A DNA stretch of 60,000 nucleotides. Origin: Gnetum montanum (lineage: Eukaryota; Streptophyta; Gnetopsida; Gnetales; Gnetaceae). Location: positions 69,851 through 129,850 of the forward strand of contig MNCI01007652.1 of NCBI GenBank assembly GCA_015680685.1. The letters are read 5' to 3'. The notes under the pieces are model-generated. The model was not told where the DNA came from and searched no databases. It saw only the letters and a list, made by a program, of their open reading frames with translations. Position 1 is the stretch's first letter. Every line of letters starts with the position of its first letter. A program made the position numbers and the translations under genes. Of the stretch, positions 48,136-60,000 are shown piece by piece.

Positions 48136-49533
48136 TGCAATGCCTCCTAGCTCACACATGTGACATCATAAACAAACGGGTGTACACACTTTCAAACTTT
48201 CCAAACAACACGGGGTGGGATGTTGCAATTCTAGAATGCAGTTCATGTTGCTAAGGAAAAACCCTTTGGAACACATGCAACATCACCACCCCCACATCTT
48301 GTTGATCTTCTGGAGATGTCATTTGACATTTTGTTGACCTTCTGAAGCTACCACTACTATAGCCAATCATCTTGCTAGTAGCTCTTACCATCAACACCTA
48401 TTGTTGGAGTCCCTGCACTAATATGCCCTAGCCACAAGGTTTCCATCCTCTAGCCCTTAGCATTTTCCAAGTCCAAAAGGTGTTCAGTTGTTAGGCTTCT
48501 CACCTTGCAACTGGATTGCATGATGTTTGCCTTGGGCAAGGAATCCTAAGCGCCTACATCACCATCCCTCCTAGTCTCTTCAGTGTTAGCCTTTTTGACC
48601 TGCTGCTACCTTAACCTATGCTGGCCTTCCTACTTTGGACATTGCGTGCATTAGAAATAACACTTGCCACTCTGGTGGTGTTCAGAACAAGCAGTACTTT
48701 ACCCTCACTTCACTCGATGGTTTCTTTTTTCTTGTTTTCTCTTTGTTGTGTTTGTAGGATAAAAGCCAAGATGGCATCATTCAGGGATGCATTTCACCAT
48801 GGGAGTAAGACACTACATTGCTCCAAAGTATCTGCTTTGATTAGCCTAGCTATGTGAGAGTGCATATCCAGCCCTCAGCCAACTTAATCCCCACTCCCTA
48901 TACCCACAATTTCCCATACCCTCTTCGCAAGTTTCCTTGATGCACATAAAGCCCTTTCACATGCCCAACCACTAAGTCCATGATGGACGTAATGTAACTC
49001 ACTCCATGGGAAGCATCTCTAGGTAGGCCTCATATGGATGTAACACAACTCATCTTGAGGAGGAAACACCTATCCTACAACGACAACAAGGTTTTCTACA
49101 AGTGAATGTGGGTGTGTAGCAAAAAAAAAGGGTAAGAAAAGAACAAAAGAGCAAAAAGCTAAAAAAAAGATAAGCACAAGTGCCTAAAAGAAATGGCATG
49201 ATAGCTGATTCACAAACATTTCAACTATGGATCAACCACCTCTAAGCATTCTGATGAGAGGTAGAAATCCAAGAAAGAAGGACACCCATGTGTGCTGATT
49301 CCCTCACAAGCATTCCAACAAGGGATCATGCTATGACAACAATTTTTGAAAGGGTTGCATTCTACATTCATTTCTTCCATGAACCTATTTCCTCAAATCC
49401 ATTCCTTGCCCCCTTACCTTACAATCACTCTCCTAGTACTTTCTAAAGTAGCGAAGCCTGGTCCAAGCAGGCACTGAAAAGCGGTGTTTTTGTCTTGTTC
49501 TTCATGGTGTGGGCAAATCCTATAGATGTCAAC
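48136..49533 (+). other. Element B non-coding 3' region
   Basis: No supported gene; open frames such as 48618-48857 have no motif. A-rich stretches occur near 49120-49170. This would be the untranslated region between integrase and the PPT. Confidence 0.5.
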
Positions 49534-49545
49534 AAAGAGGGGTCA
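49534..49545 (+). other. Element B polypurine tract
   Basis: AAAGAGGGGTCA immediately precedes TGGAAACACC, the start of the 3' LTR. Confidence 0.8.
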
Positions 49546-51707
49546 TGGAAACACCATAAATTTTAGGACTGTGATGATTCAGGAAAATCTTGAAATTTGG
49601 GCAAGGATCTCTGCAAGCATGGTGTCATGTTAGACTGTGCAGATAATATGACACCCTAAGAGTCCTAATGCTTGCAATGTTGCTTCCAAGATTGCTAGTT
49701 TGCAAGAGGCACCAGGGGTAGACCATATAGTCCAACAAATTTTCTATCTCCCAAGCTAAGAGGCTAGCTACACCCTCTAACCTACCCAACTTGACACTTT
49801 ACCTAGTTGATGGTCTACCCAACGACCATGCTAGTTGTTGTCAAAAGTGTTCAGGATAAGTGAAATAGTTCAGCAAATTTTCTAACTATGAGATCTACTA
49901 CACTACGATATGCTACATAGTGTAGTAGGCCTTGAGGAGACTGAACAGGCACCAAAGATGTAATTACCAATAACTTGGTGCGTAGGGTACCTACCCCATT
50001 TCATTCTTGAAGCATGAAAAACATGACATAGCAAAAATGTGGTAAATTTCATCAAAGGTCCTCTTTGTTCAAGTGCTATGCTACACAGCGTAGTGCAGTG
50101 TAGCAGGGTTCCACTATGGCAATGCTTCCACATAGACTAATTTTTAAAAAGTGAACATATTTGCCCTTACCATCAAGCATGCTTATTTTGCCATCACGCT
50201 AGGACATGATCATCATCCCTTGATAAAATGTTCACAAAATGAGTCAAAAACCAAGCAATATAAGGTGCTATGTTATGCTATGCTACACAGTGTAGCATAG
50301 CATAGCAGGGATAGAATGCACAAAGGTCCTCTACCAAGTGGTTCCAACAAGAGAATTGCACTTGGCCACACTTTGGCCTCCAAGACTACCTATCCCACCT
50401 TACCCTTGGGCCCCAAGAAAAGTTTCTTGACAAAGCATTGCAGATTAGATAGGAATTCATGTCACATTGCTTGCTATGTTGTACTATGCTACATAGCGTA
50501 GCATAACATAGTAGGGACACAAAGCATCAAAGTGTTCCAAGGATGAACTTTGTAGGTCCCAGGACCTTTCAACTTGGAAAGTAGGGTTGCCAATTGTTGC
50601 AATTGCTTGTCTAGTAGGGTACTATTAGCTTTTGGGCAATATTTCCGTCAAGATAGGCAGCTACACTACGCAGTATAACACAATGCAGCATGTGGTTGTT
50701 TACACTACGTTGATATGCTGGGCAGCATAAATAGCATAACACTCACATGGAAGTGTTAGGGTTTCCTTGATTAGCTCCAAAACTTGGTGGCGATGGTTAT
50801 TTCTTCTCTAGAATTTCTTAAATAGAAAAAATCAATAAGTTTTCCTTATTTTGCATCCCTTGGTTATTCTCAAAAGTTTTCTTTACGCTTGACCTTTCTT
50901 GCAAGAATAGGGAAGACATAGTCCTAGAGCATAGGCTCCACTTTGCATTCATTGTTGGCATTCTTTGTAACAAACATGGCAGTTCCCTAGATTTTGGCAC
51001 ATGTAGCTTGAATGGTATGGTCATAGCATAGTAGGTTTTACATTTAGCATTACACAGTAGCATAGCATAGTTACATTTGTACTCTGTGGGACCCAGGACA
51101 CATGGCATCCAAACCACGTTCTTTTCCCACATATGACTCTATAAATACCCCAGCCAATAACATTCAAAGGGTTGGCTTTTGGAAGTTGGCTTTGAGAATC
51201 ACCTTTCTAGTAGTTGGCTTTGAAGATTGGCATTTGGCATTTTGGTGATTAGCTTTGGCAAAGAGAATGGCAAGTAGAAGGTTCTTGTCAGCAAACTATT
51301 GATAGTAGTTCAAGGAGCTATGATCATACCACTTCATTGTAAGCTATGCCTATCCTCACTGCACATCTATTGTACATCTTCTTCAGCCAAACAGAGATCA
51401 AATCCATCAGTCTTGGGGTGGTGCACTTTCTCACTCAATCCTATTTCATTTTGTTTTGCTATTATCATATTTTGCATTACTTTTTATCAATTTACGTTTG
51501 TCACTTATCGCTTAAGTCATACACGTCTTTAAAAAAACTATTTACAAAAGGTTATTGTACACCAATTAAGTCCCTATCTAATTGACTAGACCATTTAGGG
51601 CACCCTACTTTTGTTTACTCTAGCATGACCCTTGCATAGATCCAAGGTTAAGCTATGCAGCCAGTGACCTCTTGATGTTCCAGCCACCAAGGTTTTCGGT
51701 CGCTACA
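49546..51707 (+). repeat. Element B, 3' LTR (2162 bp)
   Basis: It aligns with 32163-34105 and ends GCTACA before the duplicate AAGAT. The palindromes are kept at 49896-49930, 50075-50106, 50266-50312, 50470-50515 and 50650-50695, several with compensating changes: that at 50270-50310 has 14-bp arms (ATGCTATGCTACAC) around a single A. A TATA-like tataaataccc lies at 51130-51141, a possible promoter. Confidence 0.88.
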
Positions 51708-51712
51708 AAGAT

Positions 51713-52420
51713 GTCTTGTAAAAAATTATGTTTCTATTATTTTGAATAGTATGACATAGAAAATATAGAATAATCATTAGCATGACATAGAAAATTTGCA
51801 ACAAGGATTAAGAGATAATGATCAAAACAATAACCTTGCCTAACTAAGCATTTAAGCTTTAAACTATTAGCAATGCCAACATTTGTAGCCACAACTGCAT
51901 TAGCATTTGCAAAAAGAGTCTCCACCATTCTGATAAATGTTTATATAAAATCATATTTGTGAAGACAAACAATAATAAATGTCATTTAATTCTATCATAT
52001 GTTTTAGCATAATCAAGCTTTAAAAGAGCAATGTCTTAATTGGAATCCTCAATTGACTACGTACCCTCCAAAGCTTCAACAACATTGTCCAAAATCTATC
52101 TAACTTTAACAAAGCTAGTTTGCATTAGAATTGATTTTCATCTTTTATTAAGACATGTAGTTAAATCTTATAAACAAAATTTAGAAGATTAATAGCACAC
52201 CAATTACCACTGTGGGAAAGATCACATTTCTTACAAATAAGTTTGATGACTTATTTATTCAACTCTTGAGAAAATAAACATTATTTTATAGCTTCTATAA
52301 AAACATAATAAATATTTATATCAATAATATTCTAATAAACTTTTAAAAATCAAAAAGAATTCTATCAAAATCTATAGCTTGAAACCTCCTCTCCTTTGTA
52401 AAGAGGCACTCTTTCTTCCT
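51713..52420 (-). pseudogene. LINE fragment 1: N-terminal part of reverse transcriptase
   Basis: The minus strand gives ILDNVVEALEGT near 52095, then DIALLKLDYAKTYDRI near 52030, the block with the first catalytic Asp of plant LINE RTs (usual L-K-L-D-x-x-K-A-Y-D-R). SLKLKCLVRQG (usual R-G-V-R-Q-G-C-P) appears near 51840 and YLLILVANF near 51820. Upstream, near 52230-52180, a frameshifted LLNFVYKI-like block fits the RT start. The fragment ends at element B and resumes at 32162. No endonuclease domain is recognised further right. Confidence 0.7.
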
Positions 52421-55400
52421 AAAAAAGAAAATCCTCCTCATGATCAACACCATCTAAACATGATTAGGAAGAAAATCCCTCTCATGACTAATACTGTAAC
52501 TATGTATGTTCAAATTGTTTTAATAATGATTTACTCTCTGTATCTTAGTGATGTTGCTGGTGTTACCACAAAGTAAAATTATGTTGTGCTTGCACATGCA
52601 TAATGTTAAGTACTTGAAAAATATCTCTTTAAAGTGTAAAGGCTTGATATATTAAAATATAGTATGACTTCTATGAAAAGAATTGTTCATAATTATACTT
52701 GTACACATCATTGAAAAAAAAGGTAAACTTTCTACACTACAAATGTAAAACTGATATGGATGAAAATGCAATAAAGCTTTGGGAAAGTAGAAAAGAAAAG
52801 GTTGAATTGAAGTTTGGTAGATTTTATTATGTCCATAGAAAAAAAGTGATCTATTGAATAGACAATAAATTTATCTCATATAAAATAAAGATAGATTCAA
52901 CAAATTGGCTAAGCACAACAACATGTAATAAAAATAAGTCATATAAAATGTTTATTTCAATATTATATTTTTGGAAAAGATGACTAGTTAAAGGAGAAAT
53001 AAGCAAGACATGACATTCATCTTGAAGAACTATTAATCCACACAGCCTACATGTACATTCTTCTCTAGGAAGATTAATCCATCTTTCACTTTCTATCTTA
53101 AGTTAATGTGAACTCAGATGGAGCTTGCTGATTAATTTGTGAGATTTGATTGGAATGTTAGTTATAAGATAGGAAACCTCTGAATTAAGATGATTATGTC
53201 TAGTGTAGTCTAAGTAAAATTTTTTCTTTTCTTCCATATTTCAGCAAAATTGTTTAAGTACTTGCTATTTAACTAACTTATGTATGTGTTTAGGATTATG
53301 TTGTACTACTTCCAATGAGAGATTTTATGTTTTTAATTAGTGTATTTCTTGAAAATACCATCATTGTGCTTTTGTCTCATCAAGAAATGCTTTGGAAAAT
53401 TTGGCTTGTTCAATTTCTAGTAGATTGTAAATATACCTAATGAATTAACAAAGAACTCCAGCTTTTAATGGGAGTAAATCACATTGCAAAAGTAACATAT
53501 GATAAGGTGTGAAGTAGGTTCACTCCAATATTAAATCATATTCCAAATACTAATCCAGATATTATGAAAATACCATTAATTTTCTACAAAACAAGAAAAC
53601 TAAATATCTTTAGTTTTTGAAAGAGAACATTACAATAGGGTTTGACAACCCACAAAACATCCAAAACCTCTCAAAACACTTAAATTATATCATATAACAT
53701 GAGTCTCTACAACCACAAAATAGTTATTCTTAATGCAAGATACAACCGATGGAGAGTTCTTTCCACAACTAGGATTGAGATCTTAACTTACAAGTAGATG
53801 AGATACAATAACACATAGGCCAATACACCTTACATTTATCTTGGTGCTCCAATCACATATGCACTTATTCAATGTTTTCTATCACACTCTTCTTATTCTA
53901 TCGCCAATTCAAGATCTTTCACCAAGGTATCTCTCACAACGTCTAATGACCTCTCATAGTATAAGCATGAAAAGAAGATCATATTTATTAACCAAGTAGA
54001 AAAGAAATCCTAAGAAAAATTTCTCAAGATCAACTTGAAGATCACCTACTATTTAAATATTTTTTCATCTTCACTTAATGATTTCTAAAATTGGAAGAAT
54101 CAAGTATTTCATGTGCCTTGTCCTTGTAGTCTAGCATGTTTGATTGAGATTCTTGGTCTTTTGAGATGTACCTTGGTTTCCTATGTCATACTTTGATGTT
54201 ATAGGTATGATTCCAAGATTTTTAGGATGATTTTATATTTATTTTAATGTTATATGATCTCTTCATCAAGTTCCCTCAAGTTCTAGCTTTTACCTAGAAA
54301 GCCTTTAGGTAAAGTGTTATTTTAGGAAGGTGCACTAACTATCCTACACTAGTGTAAGGGCTTCAATGTAGCCCTTGCTTGCCAAATCTCAAGACAGAGC
54401 CAAAAGTGCATTCCAATTGGCTAAGGTTGCATTAATAGATCTTTGTTGACATTTAGGTGTTGATGATCCTCCTTAATTTCATTACAAAATTATAAATACT
54501 TAGGATGAGCTCTCACACACATCATATGCATAACTTAGATATCATTTGGGCTTGTGGAACCTAGTTTATGTGAAGCACTCTTCCTGCCTTGGATAAGTTG
54601 ATTTCTTTCCTTGTCTTATATGTGTTTTGAGTCATCACTACTATGTTAGAGTGATACTTTTCTTACATAACTCCAAACCATTTGGTCAATATGGAGTCCA
54701 ATATTTACATTCTAAATAAAGGTAACATTTTCCCTTATTTTATCGTTCATATGTTAAACATAAAAACATAAAAAAATATTTATTTAACTTCATTTTATGA
54801 AGCTACAATGATTCATTCCTTAACCAAGTAGGTCACAAATTATATGGAATACTATTAGGTCACCAAGGTTATGATTGAGAGCCATTTTATTACATTTTGT
54901 ATGTAGTGTTGCATCTATCTCTTAAGGGTTTGCAACAAAAGCATTATCTTTATTTTGAGGTGGGATTTCAATGCATGCGTGTTTATTACTTGTTTCTGAT
55001 AAAGATAAAATCCATAAAAATTTTAAAAAAAATAAAATTATAAATATTCTCTCTATCTTTACTATGGGAACATAAGTTTTAATTGTGTCATATGTATTAT
55101 AACCTATTTTATATTTATTAAACACAATGATATACAAAAGTGTTCTTGGCAATCGACTACACATAATCTTTGAAGCTTATGATTGAATCTCAATACATTC
55201 CAAATGATAAATTCCTTTGGTTCAAAATTGGTGGGATCCCTATCAAGCATGATATTGATGACATGAGTACTTACAAAGTAATTAGTGTGTGTAGTTATTT
55301 TATTAATTTTCCATTACTTTATTCCACTATCAATGCTATCCCTAGGTCACTAACCTTTTGAAGGATATCTTCATGCAAGTAGGTAAGCCCTAAGAACTTA

Positions 55401-55950
55401 TATTAGTCATAGGTCCTATTTATACTCTCCCACTCTTAGAATGAGAATTAAGGCATGAACCGTGATGATGCATCATAGTTGGGGTCATTCCAACTTCTCC
55501 AAGATGTCTCATCACTAACTTGTCCACACACTAACGTTGGCTCCACTATTGCATACACACATGACAACAATGACATAATCATGATATATTGTAACTAACT
55601 AAGAATCATAGGTAGTAATTTTACATGCATCATCTTGGTGTAATGCTTGTGTAATATCTCATTAAATTCAAATAGTGATATAAATACTAATTATGAGACT
55701 TTCCATATCTAGATCATAATACTTTCTACATACATGATCACTAGTACTCAACTTTGTAAGTTTGCATGTAATTTAGAGAGCTAACACATAAATCATAGAT
55801 AAATCATAGAATATATTAAAGACTATCAATTAAAATTTTTATCATTCCACTTGGTATTGTTTAAGCCCAAATGAAATTCTTACTCATGCACTGGTCTCAT
55901 TTAATATATTATATCAAACTTATTCCATTATACTATTCATTACTTTTTTT
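52421..55950. other. AT-rich sequence, no gene recognised
   Basis: About 3.5 kb without a supported gene, RNA or element boundary. Short open frames at 52379-52576, 54922-55164 and 55170-55361 are isolated and lack motifs. The LINE's 5' part may extend into the left end but cannot be recognised. Confidence 0.45.
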
Positions 55951-56733
55951 TTGTTAAATCTAGAATGTGCTATTAAATTTGGAAAATTTCAAATGTTGTT
56001 TATTGTGAGATATATATGTAAGTTTATCTTAAATTGTGAAAGATGATATTTCTTTAATGAAAGTTATGTTTTGTTGAAGATAAATTTATTAAAAACTTAT
56101 TATATTGATAAATATTTTACTTGGTCTAGTAGTATAGATTTAATTATCTTTTAATAATTTATTCTAGTCTTTCAATCTTTATAAATAGGAATACTAGCTT
56201 TTAAAATTTAGGATGAAACACTTTAATCCAACAAAAATATTTTACTACATTTAATTTTTAATTTAATTTGATTACAAATAATCAAGAAGTCATAAATGAG
56301 AAGAGAGAAGTTGAATTTAATACGAAAAAAGTTTCTCTAAAGTGTTATCTTGGTTTTATGTTAAATTTTACATATTGAAGAGAATAGAGTTAAATTATAG
56401 ATTTCATGAGATTTTTTGTGAATCTCCTTGGTCAACTAAGTGTATGGGTTTTAGCCATTGTATAAGATATTGAACATGTGTTTCAGGAAAGAGATATAAA
56501 TTAGTTGTACCTTACATTTAGGTCCATTGTGTGTGATTGTATAGCCTCATGCTTTATAATATCATTGAGTGTGTTATTGTATGTTCTATGGGATTATGGT
56601 TCCATTGTAGTTTGTAATCTTCTTTAGGAATTAATAGAATATAATTAGTTTTTTTTATTTTCTAACAAGTTATTTATCTTCAATGTGATCAAGATTTTGT
56701 ATGCTTGAAGAGTTAATTACATTTGGAGTGACA
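55950..56733 (+). repeat. Putative 5' LTR of element D
   Basis: The right end is inferred from the PBS-like site at 56745; the nearest CA end is at 56732-56733. A TATA-like tttataaataggaa lies at about 56177-56190. The left boundary is a guess and the partner LTR is outside the window. Confidence 0.35.
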
Positions 56734-56744
56734 TTGCTGTAGGA

Positions 56745-56758
56745 TTGGTGTCAGAGAG
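56745..56758 (+). other. Element D primer-binding site (Met tRNA type)
   Basis: TTGGTGTCAGAGAG differs slightly from TTGGTATCAGAGC, the common initiator-Met-tRNA PBS, and lies directly before gag-like sequence. Confidence 0.6.
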
Positions 56759-56799
56759 TAGGATTTTGAAATTTAATTGTGTATTTTTGTGTTTGTTTC

Positions 56800-57560
56800 A
56801 AATGGCTTCTAAGAAGAAAAAATGTTTAAGCCCTAAACTAAGATATAAAGAGAAAGTTGAAATAGAAATTTAAATAATCTAGATAGAGGTATGAAATAAT
56901 CATAAAATTTAAATTCATTAGATTGACGAACAATGATGTGAAGAAATTCTATATTTAATTTTGGAAGCTTTTCCATTAAGCTAAGATGAGTTAGGAGGAA
57001 TATGAACATGCTTCAATCTTTCATACAAGTCTCAAGATGACTTATTAGTAGGATTTGGCATTTTATGAGTCTCAAACCTTAGATGAGACTTATGATTTGG
57101 GACTTAAGGTAGAAGAAAATCAATGGATTTAGAAGTAGGAGCAAACAAGTTTAAAAGAGAAAGGAAAAGGGATCCAAATTTGAAATGGAATCTAAGTCAA
57201 ACCATAAAGATAAAAAGGAGAACCATCATAATAAGAAAAGAAAATGTGATGAGAAGGGCAAGGCTAAGAAGAACCAAGGTAAATAAGATAAGGGTAAAGG
57301 TAGTAACTCATCAAAAATTCACTACTTTAAATGTGAAGAGTGGAAACATAAATAATGGGATTGTTCACTTCATAAGGAAGAAAAAGAAAACAATGTACAA
57401 ACGTTATAGATGGAGGAGACATGAAGCCAAGATTTTCCAAAGAGGTAATCCTAATGAACCAAGAATTAAGGAAGGTTTTGAATCAAATTCATATGCAATG
57501 ATAAGAAATGTTAATAGAGGGGACCATCTAGTAAAAAAAAAAAATTATTTAGGATTAGAG
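56800..57560 (+). pseudogene. Element D gag with zinc knuckle
   Basis: Decayed gag. The clearest part is a CCHC knuckle remnant near 57312-57371, reading YFKCEEWKHK then WDC: the C-x4-H-x4-C half is kept and the first Cys is changed to Tyr. It is preceded by a Lys-rich stretch. The open frame 57123-57572, read in another frame, is a shadow of this. Confidence 0.65.
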
Positions 57561-57569
57561 CTAAATGTT

Positions 57570-57950
57570 TGATTAGTGGAAAATGGATTTTTATTTTGGT
57601 TGATGGGAAAGCCTAAGAAAATTTTATTTCTTCTAAGGTAGTTTCTAACTTTTTTTAGTAACATATCCTCATTCTCGACCCTACAATATGCATTAATTAT
57701 CTAAAGATTTATCTTAAGAGGTGAAAGAATAATATTTTTTAAAATTTCAATAATGGGAGTTCTCATGATGTTGTAACATGTGATATGTTGCCAATTGGTT
57801 ATGCTAGTATAATTCTTTGAAGGTCTTGGAATTTTGATAATGGTGCTAAACTTGATGGAGCAAGAAATGTGTGAAGTGTAATAAGAAAATATGAAATCTA
57901 TAAATTGATTTATATTACTACTAGACAAGGAAGTAAAAATCACTTAATTC
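57570..57950 (+). pseudogene. Element D protease
   Basis: WIFILVDGKA then ENFISSKVV near 57585-57645 resembles the gypsy protease block (usual form L-I-D-S-G-A-T-H-N-F-I). The rest is degraded. Confidence 0.55.
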
Positions 57951-58249
57951 TTCTTTAATTCTTCTAGGGAAGAGAAAATATATTAAGGAACATGATTAAA
58001 CAAGTTTTGGATTTGTGATTATATCAAATATTGCTTCTAATTATGAGGTTATGCAAGTCAAACTTCTAGTAGGTATACTAGGCTTTAAGAAGTAATTTTT
58101 CAATGTGTTCAAAGGGGAATTGAATAGACTACCATCAATGAGAAATTTTTAGTATCAAATTAACTTCATCTCTGGTGCTATCATTCCAAATGAGAGGGCA
58201 TATTAGATGGTACCAAATGAAAGGGTTTAACTACAAAGACAAGTAGAGA

Positions 58250-59400
58250 TGCTACCTGAAAATAGCTTTGTGTGGAAATCAATCTCTCTTTGTGTAGTTC
58301 TAGTAGTGGTTATGCCAAAGAAGGACATTGAAAAATGAAGGATGTACATTTATTCAAGGAATGTAAATAGGATAATAGTTAGGTACATGTTTTCTATTTC
58401 AATAATATATGATATCCTTAATGTCCTTACTAATGTAGATATTTTGAGCAAAATTCATAAAGAGTTGGTACCATTAAATTTAGATCAATCCTAGTGATGA
58501 ATGGAAGTTTACTTTTAACATAGTGGATGAATTATTTAAGTGTTTGGTGATGTCATTTGGGCTTACAAATGCTCCTTCTATATTCATGAAGTTGATACAT
58601 GATGTTCCTGCTATCTTTGTTGATGATATTTTGTTGTATAGTCCCAATGAGGATAAGTACTTGGTACATTTGAGGAGTGTGTGTCTCAAATTGGAGGAGG
58701 CACATTTGGTTGTCAACATAAAGAAGAGTCAATTATTTGAAAGGAAGATTACATAATTGGAACATTTGATTTAAAAATATCAAATCAAGATGAAAGTTGA
58801 TAAGGTAAAGGTTGTTTGAGATTTTCCAACTCTTAGAAATGTTAAGGAGCTAAGATCATTTCTTAGTTTAGTAGGTTTTTATAGAAGGTTCATAAAAAGG
58901 TTTAGTGATATTTCATGCTCTATGTTTTATTTTCTTGAGAAGAATGAAGATTTTAGGTATGGTGATGAAACATAAAGAATCTTTAACTTATTGAATGTAA
59001 AAATAACTAGTGCAGTAGTAATTGCAATACCAAAATTTCAAAAGCTTTTTCAAGTAGAGGTAGATGCAAGTGGACTTGGCATTACAGGGGTGATTTCATA
59101 AGGAGAAAGACCTATTGCTTTCTTTTTAGAAAATTTGAATGAGTCAAATAAAAAATATGGTATTTATAAGAATGAATTGAATGTTATGCTTTAAGTAATC
59201 AAGTATTAAAGGAATTATTGTAGTCCAAGGAGCTTACTTTAATGACTAATAATAAATCACTTCATAATCTTTTAATTTCCAAAAGAAGTTAAGTGTGAAA
59301 CACATGAAGTAGATGATATAATTACAAGAGTTCAATTTTTTTACTCAAGCATAAGAGTGGAAAAGTGAATGTGATGATAGTTTCATTATCTAGGATGCAT
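58250..59400 (+). pseudogene. Element D reverse transcriptase and RNase H (chromovirus-like)
   Basis: VVVMPKKDIEK near 58305, then an open stretch (58523-58756) with DELFKCLVMSFGLTNAPSIF, the catalytic FVDDILLYSPNEDKY and HLRSVCLKLEEAHLVVNIKK. ELRSFLSLVGFYRRFIKRFS (58846-58905), then RNase H: FQVEVDASGLGITGVIS and RPIAFFLENLNESNKKYG. The block wording is typical of chromoviruses. Several stops and a deletion between the RT N-terminal blocks. Confidence 0.85.
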
Positions 59401-59499
59401 GTGATGAATTTTAATGTTCCTCAAGTAAAAGGTATCAATGAATGTTTTGATTTATATGAACATGATTTAGTTTTGGAGCAATTTTGGAGGAGTCTCAAA

Positions 59500-60000
59500 G
59501 AGTGATTGTTAAGTAGGATAGATCAATGGAGAGACTATTACATTAAAGATAAACTATTATTCAAGAATGGAAAGATTCTTATTCTCAATCGTGATTTTAG
59601 AAGGAACATTTTGGTTGAAAAATATCATGGTGGCATGAAATGTTACATGGATAGAGATAAAACATTGGAACTTATGGGTAGGTACTATTTTTGAACTGGA
59701 ATAACCTTTGCAATCTCTAGATTTATGAAGGAGTGTTTGATACATAAAAATTTTAAGGGAGGTAAAGGAGTTAATAGACTTATATGTATTTTTGAAATTC
59801 TAAAGGACCTTGGGAAAGTATATCAATAGAATTTGTGAGTGATATTATAAAGATCAAAAAATGAAACAATGTTATCTTTATAATGATGGATAGATTCTCC
59901 AAGATGACACACTTCATTCTATGTAAGAATGTGAATGATGCATTTGATATTGAAAATTTATTTTTCTAGAATGTTTTGAGATCACATGGATCTCCTTTGA
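59500..60000 (+). pseudogene. Element D integrase, N-terminal part (cut by window end)
   Basis: YYIKDKLLFKNGKILILNRD and VEKYHGGMKCYMDRDKTLEL at 59530-59670 match the zinc-binding N-terminal region of chromovirus integrases (usual H-x-G...H-x-G-x-x-K-T). Further right, a frameshifted MDRFSKMTHFI-like core block is visible near 59885-59915. The core and C-terminus lie beyond 60000. Confidence 0.78.

Larger units (their letters stand above)
32163..51707 (+). mobile_element. Element B: 19.5-kb Tat-lineage Ty3/gypsy retrotransposon with an antisense gene
   Basis: LTRs of 1943 and 2162 bp, a perfect target duplication, PBS and PPT define it. Plus-strand order: gag, protease, then about 6 kb holding tandem repeats and an opposite-strand seven-exon gene, then RT, RNase H, a second RNase H, integrase, a repeat-rich 3' region and the LTR. 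Dual RNase H places it in the Tat lineage. Tat members such as Ogre are also very large and have an intron between PR and RT, which is the position of the antisense gene here. All coding parts carry stops, so it is a fossil. Confidence 0.9.

Noticed and set aside
54922-55361. Two neighbouring small ORFs as a host gene
   Set aside because: No motif, no splice-supported extension, no start context or conserved pattern; the sequence is AT-rich and could hold such frames by chance.
57123-57572. 149-residue very basic ORF as a possible novel gene
   Set aside because: It overlaps the gag region of element D in another frame; the zinc-knuckle remnant in the neighbouring frame explains the open stretch.

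Overview
This window holds no recognisable host gene. It is a stack of old, nested retrotransposons of the kind that fills large seed-plant genomes. Families recognised from protein motifs are Ty3/gypsy of the Athila, Tat and chromovirus lineages and a plant-type LINE. The heavy decay and deep nesting fit a giant genome, perhaps a gymnosperm, but the organism is an inference. Nearly every coding region is broken by stops and frameshifts, many at positions expected from loss of methylated cytosines.

Layout: (1) 1-3175, right part of a non-coding LTR element (called E; LARD-like) with primer site, purine tract and a 33-bp minisatellite. (2) 3176-4640, AT-rich, nothing recognised. (3) An old minus-strand LINE, now in three pieces: 4640-5897, 31624-32162 and 51713-52420. 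(4) Element C (5898-31618, minus), an Athila-like element inserted in the LINE, with ~904-bp LTRs, gag-PR-RT-RNaseH-INT and an extra ORF after INT. (5) Element A (9745-22291, minus), a Tat-lineage element inserted inside that extra ORF, with a perfect 5-bp target duplication AGGTT. (6) Element B (32163-51707, plus), a 19.5-kb Tat-lineage element of the same family as A, inserted in the LINE about 540 bp from C with target duplication AAGAT. (7) 52421-55950, AT-rich, nothing recognised. (8) Element D (from about 55950 to beyond the right edge, plus), a chromovirus-like element with PBS, gag, PR, RT-RNaseH and the start of INT. Insertion order read from nesting: LINE first, then C and B, with A after C.

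The most unusual content is in A and B. Between protease and reverse transcriptase, where these elements should run straight on, B carries about 6 kb containing a gene on the opposite strand. It reads as seven exons with six GT-AG introns, and splicing keeps the frame at five of the six joints. A carries the 3' half of the same gene at the same place and in the same antisense orientation. Its two comparable exons differ in length from B's by exactly 3 nt, and its introns sit at matching positions. The predicted protein has an unrecognised N-terminal half, an acidic stretch and a coiled-coil-like C-terminal half. The gene is flanked by minisatellites sharing a CCTTAAACT core, and B's LTRs carry palindromes of a GCTACGCTA motif spaced about 175-205 bp apart, with related copies in the gene's intron 3 and upstream region. 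I know of no described system with this layout, and I could not run a database search.
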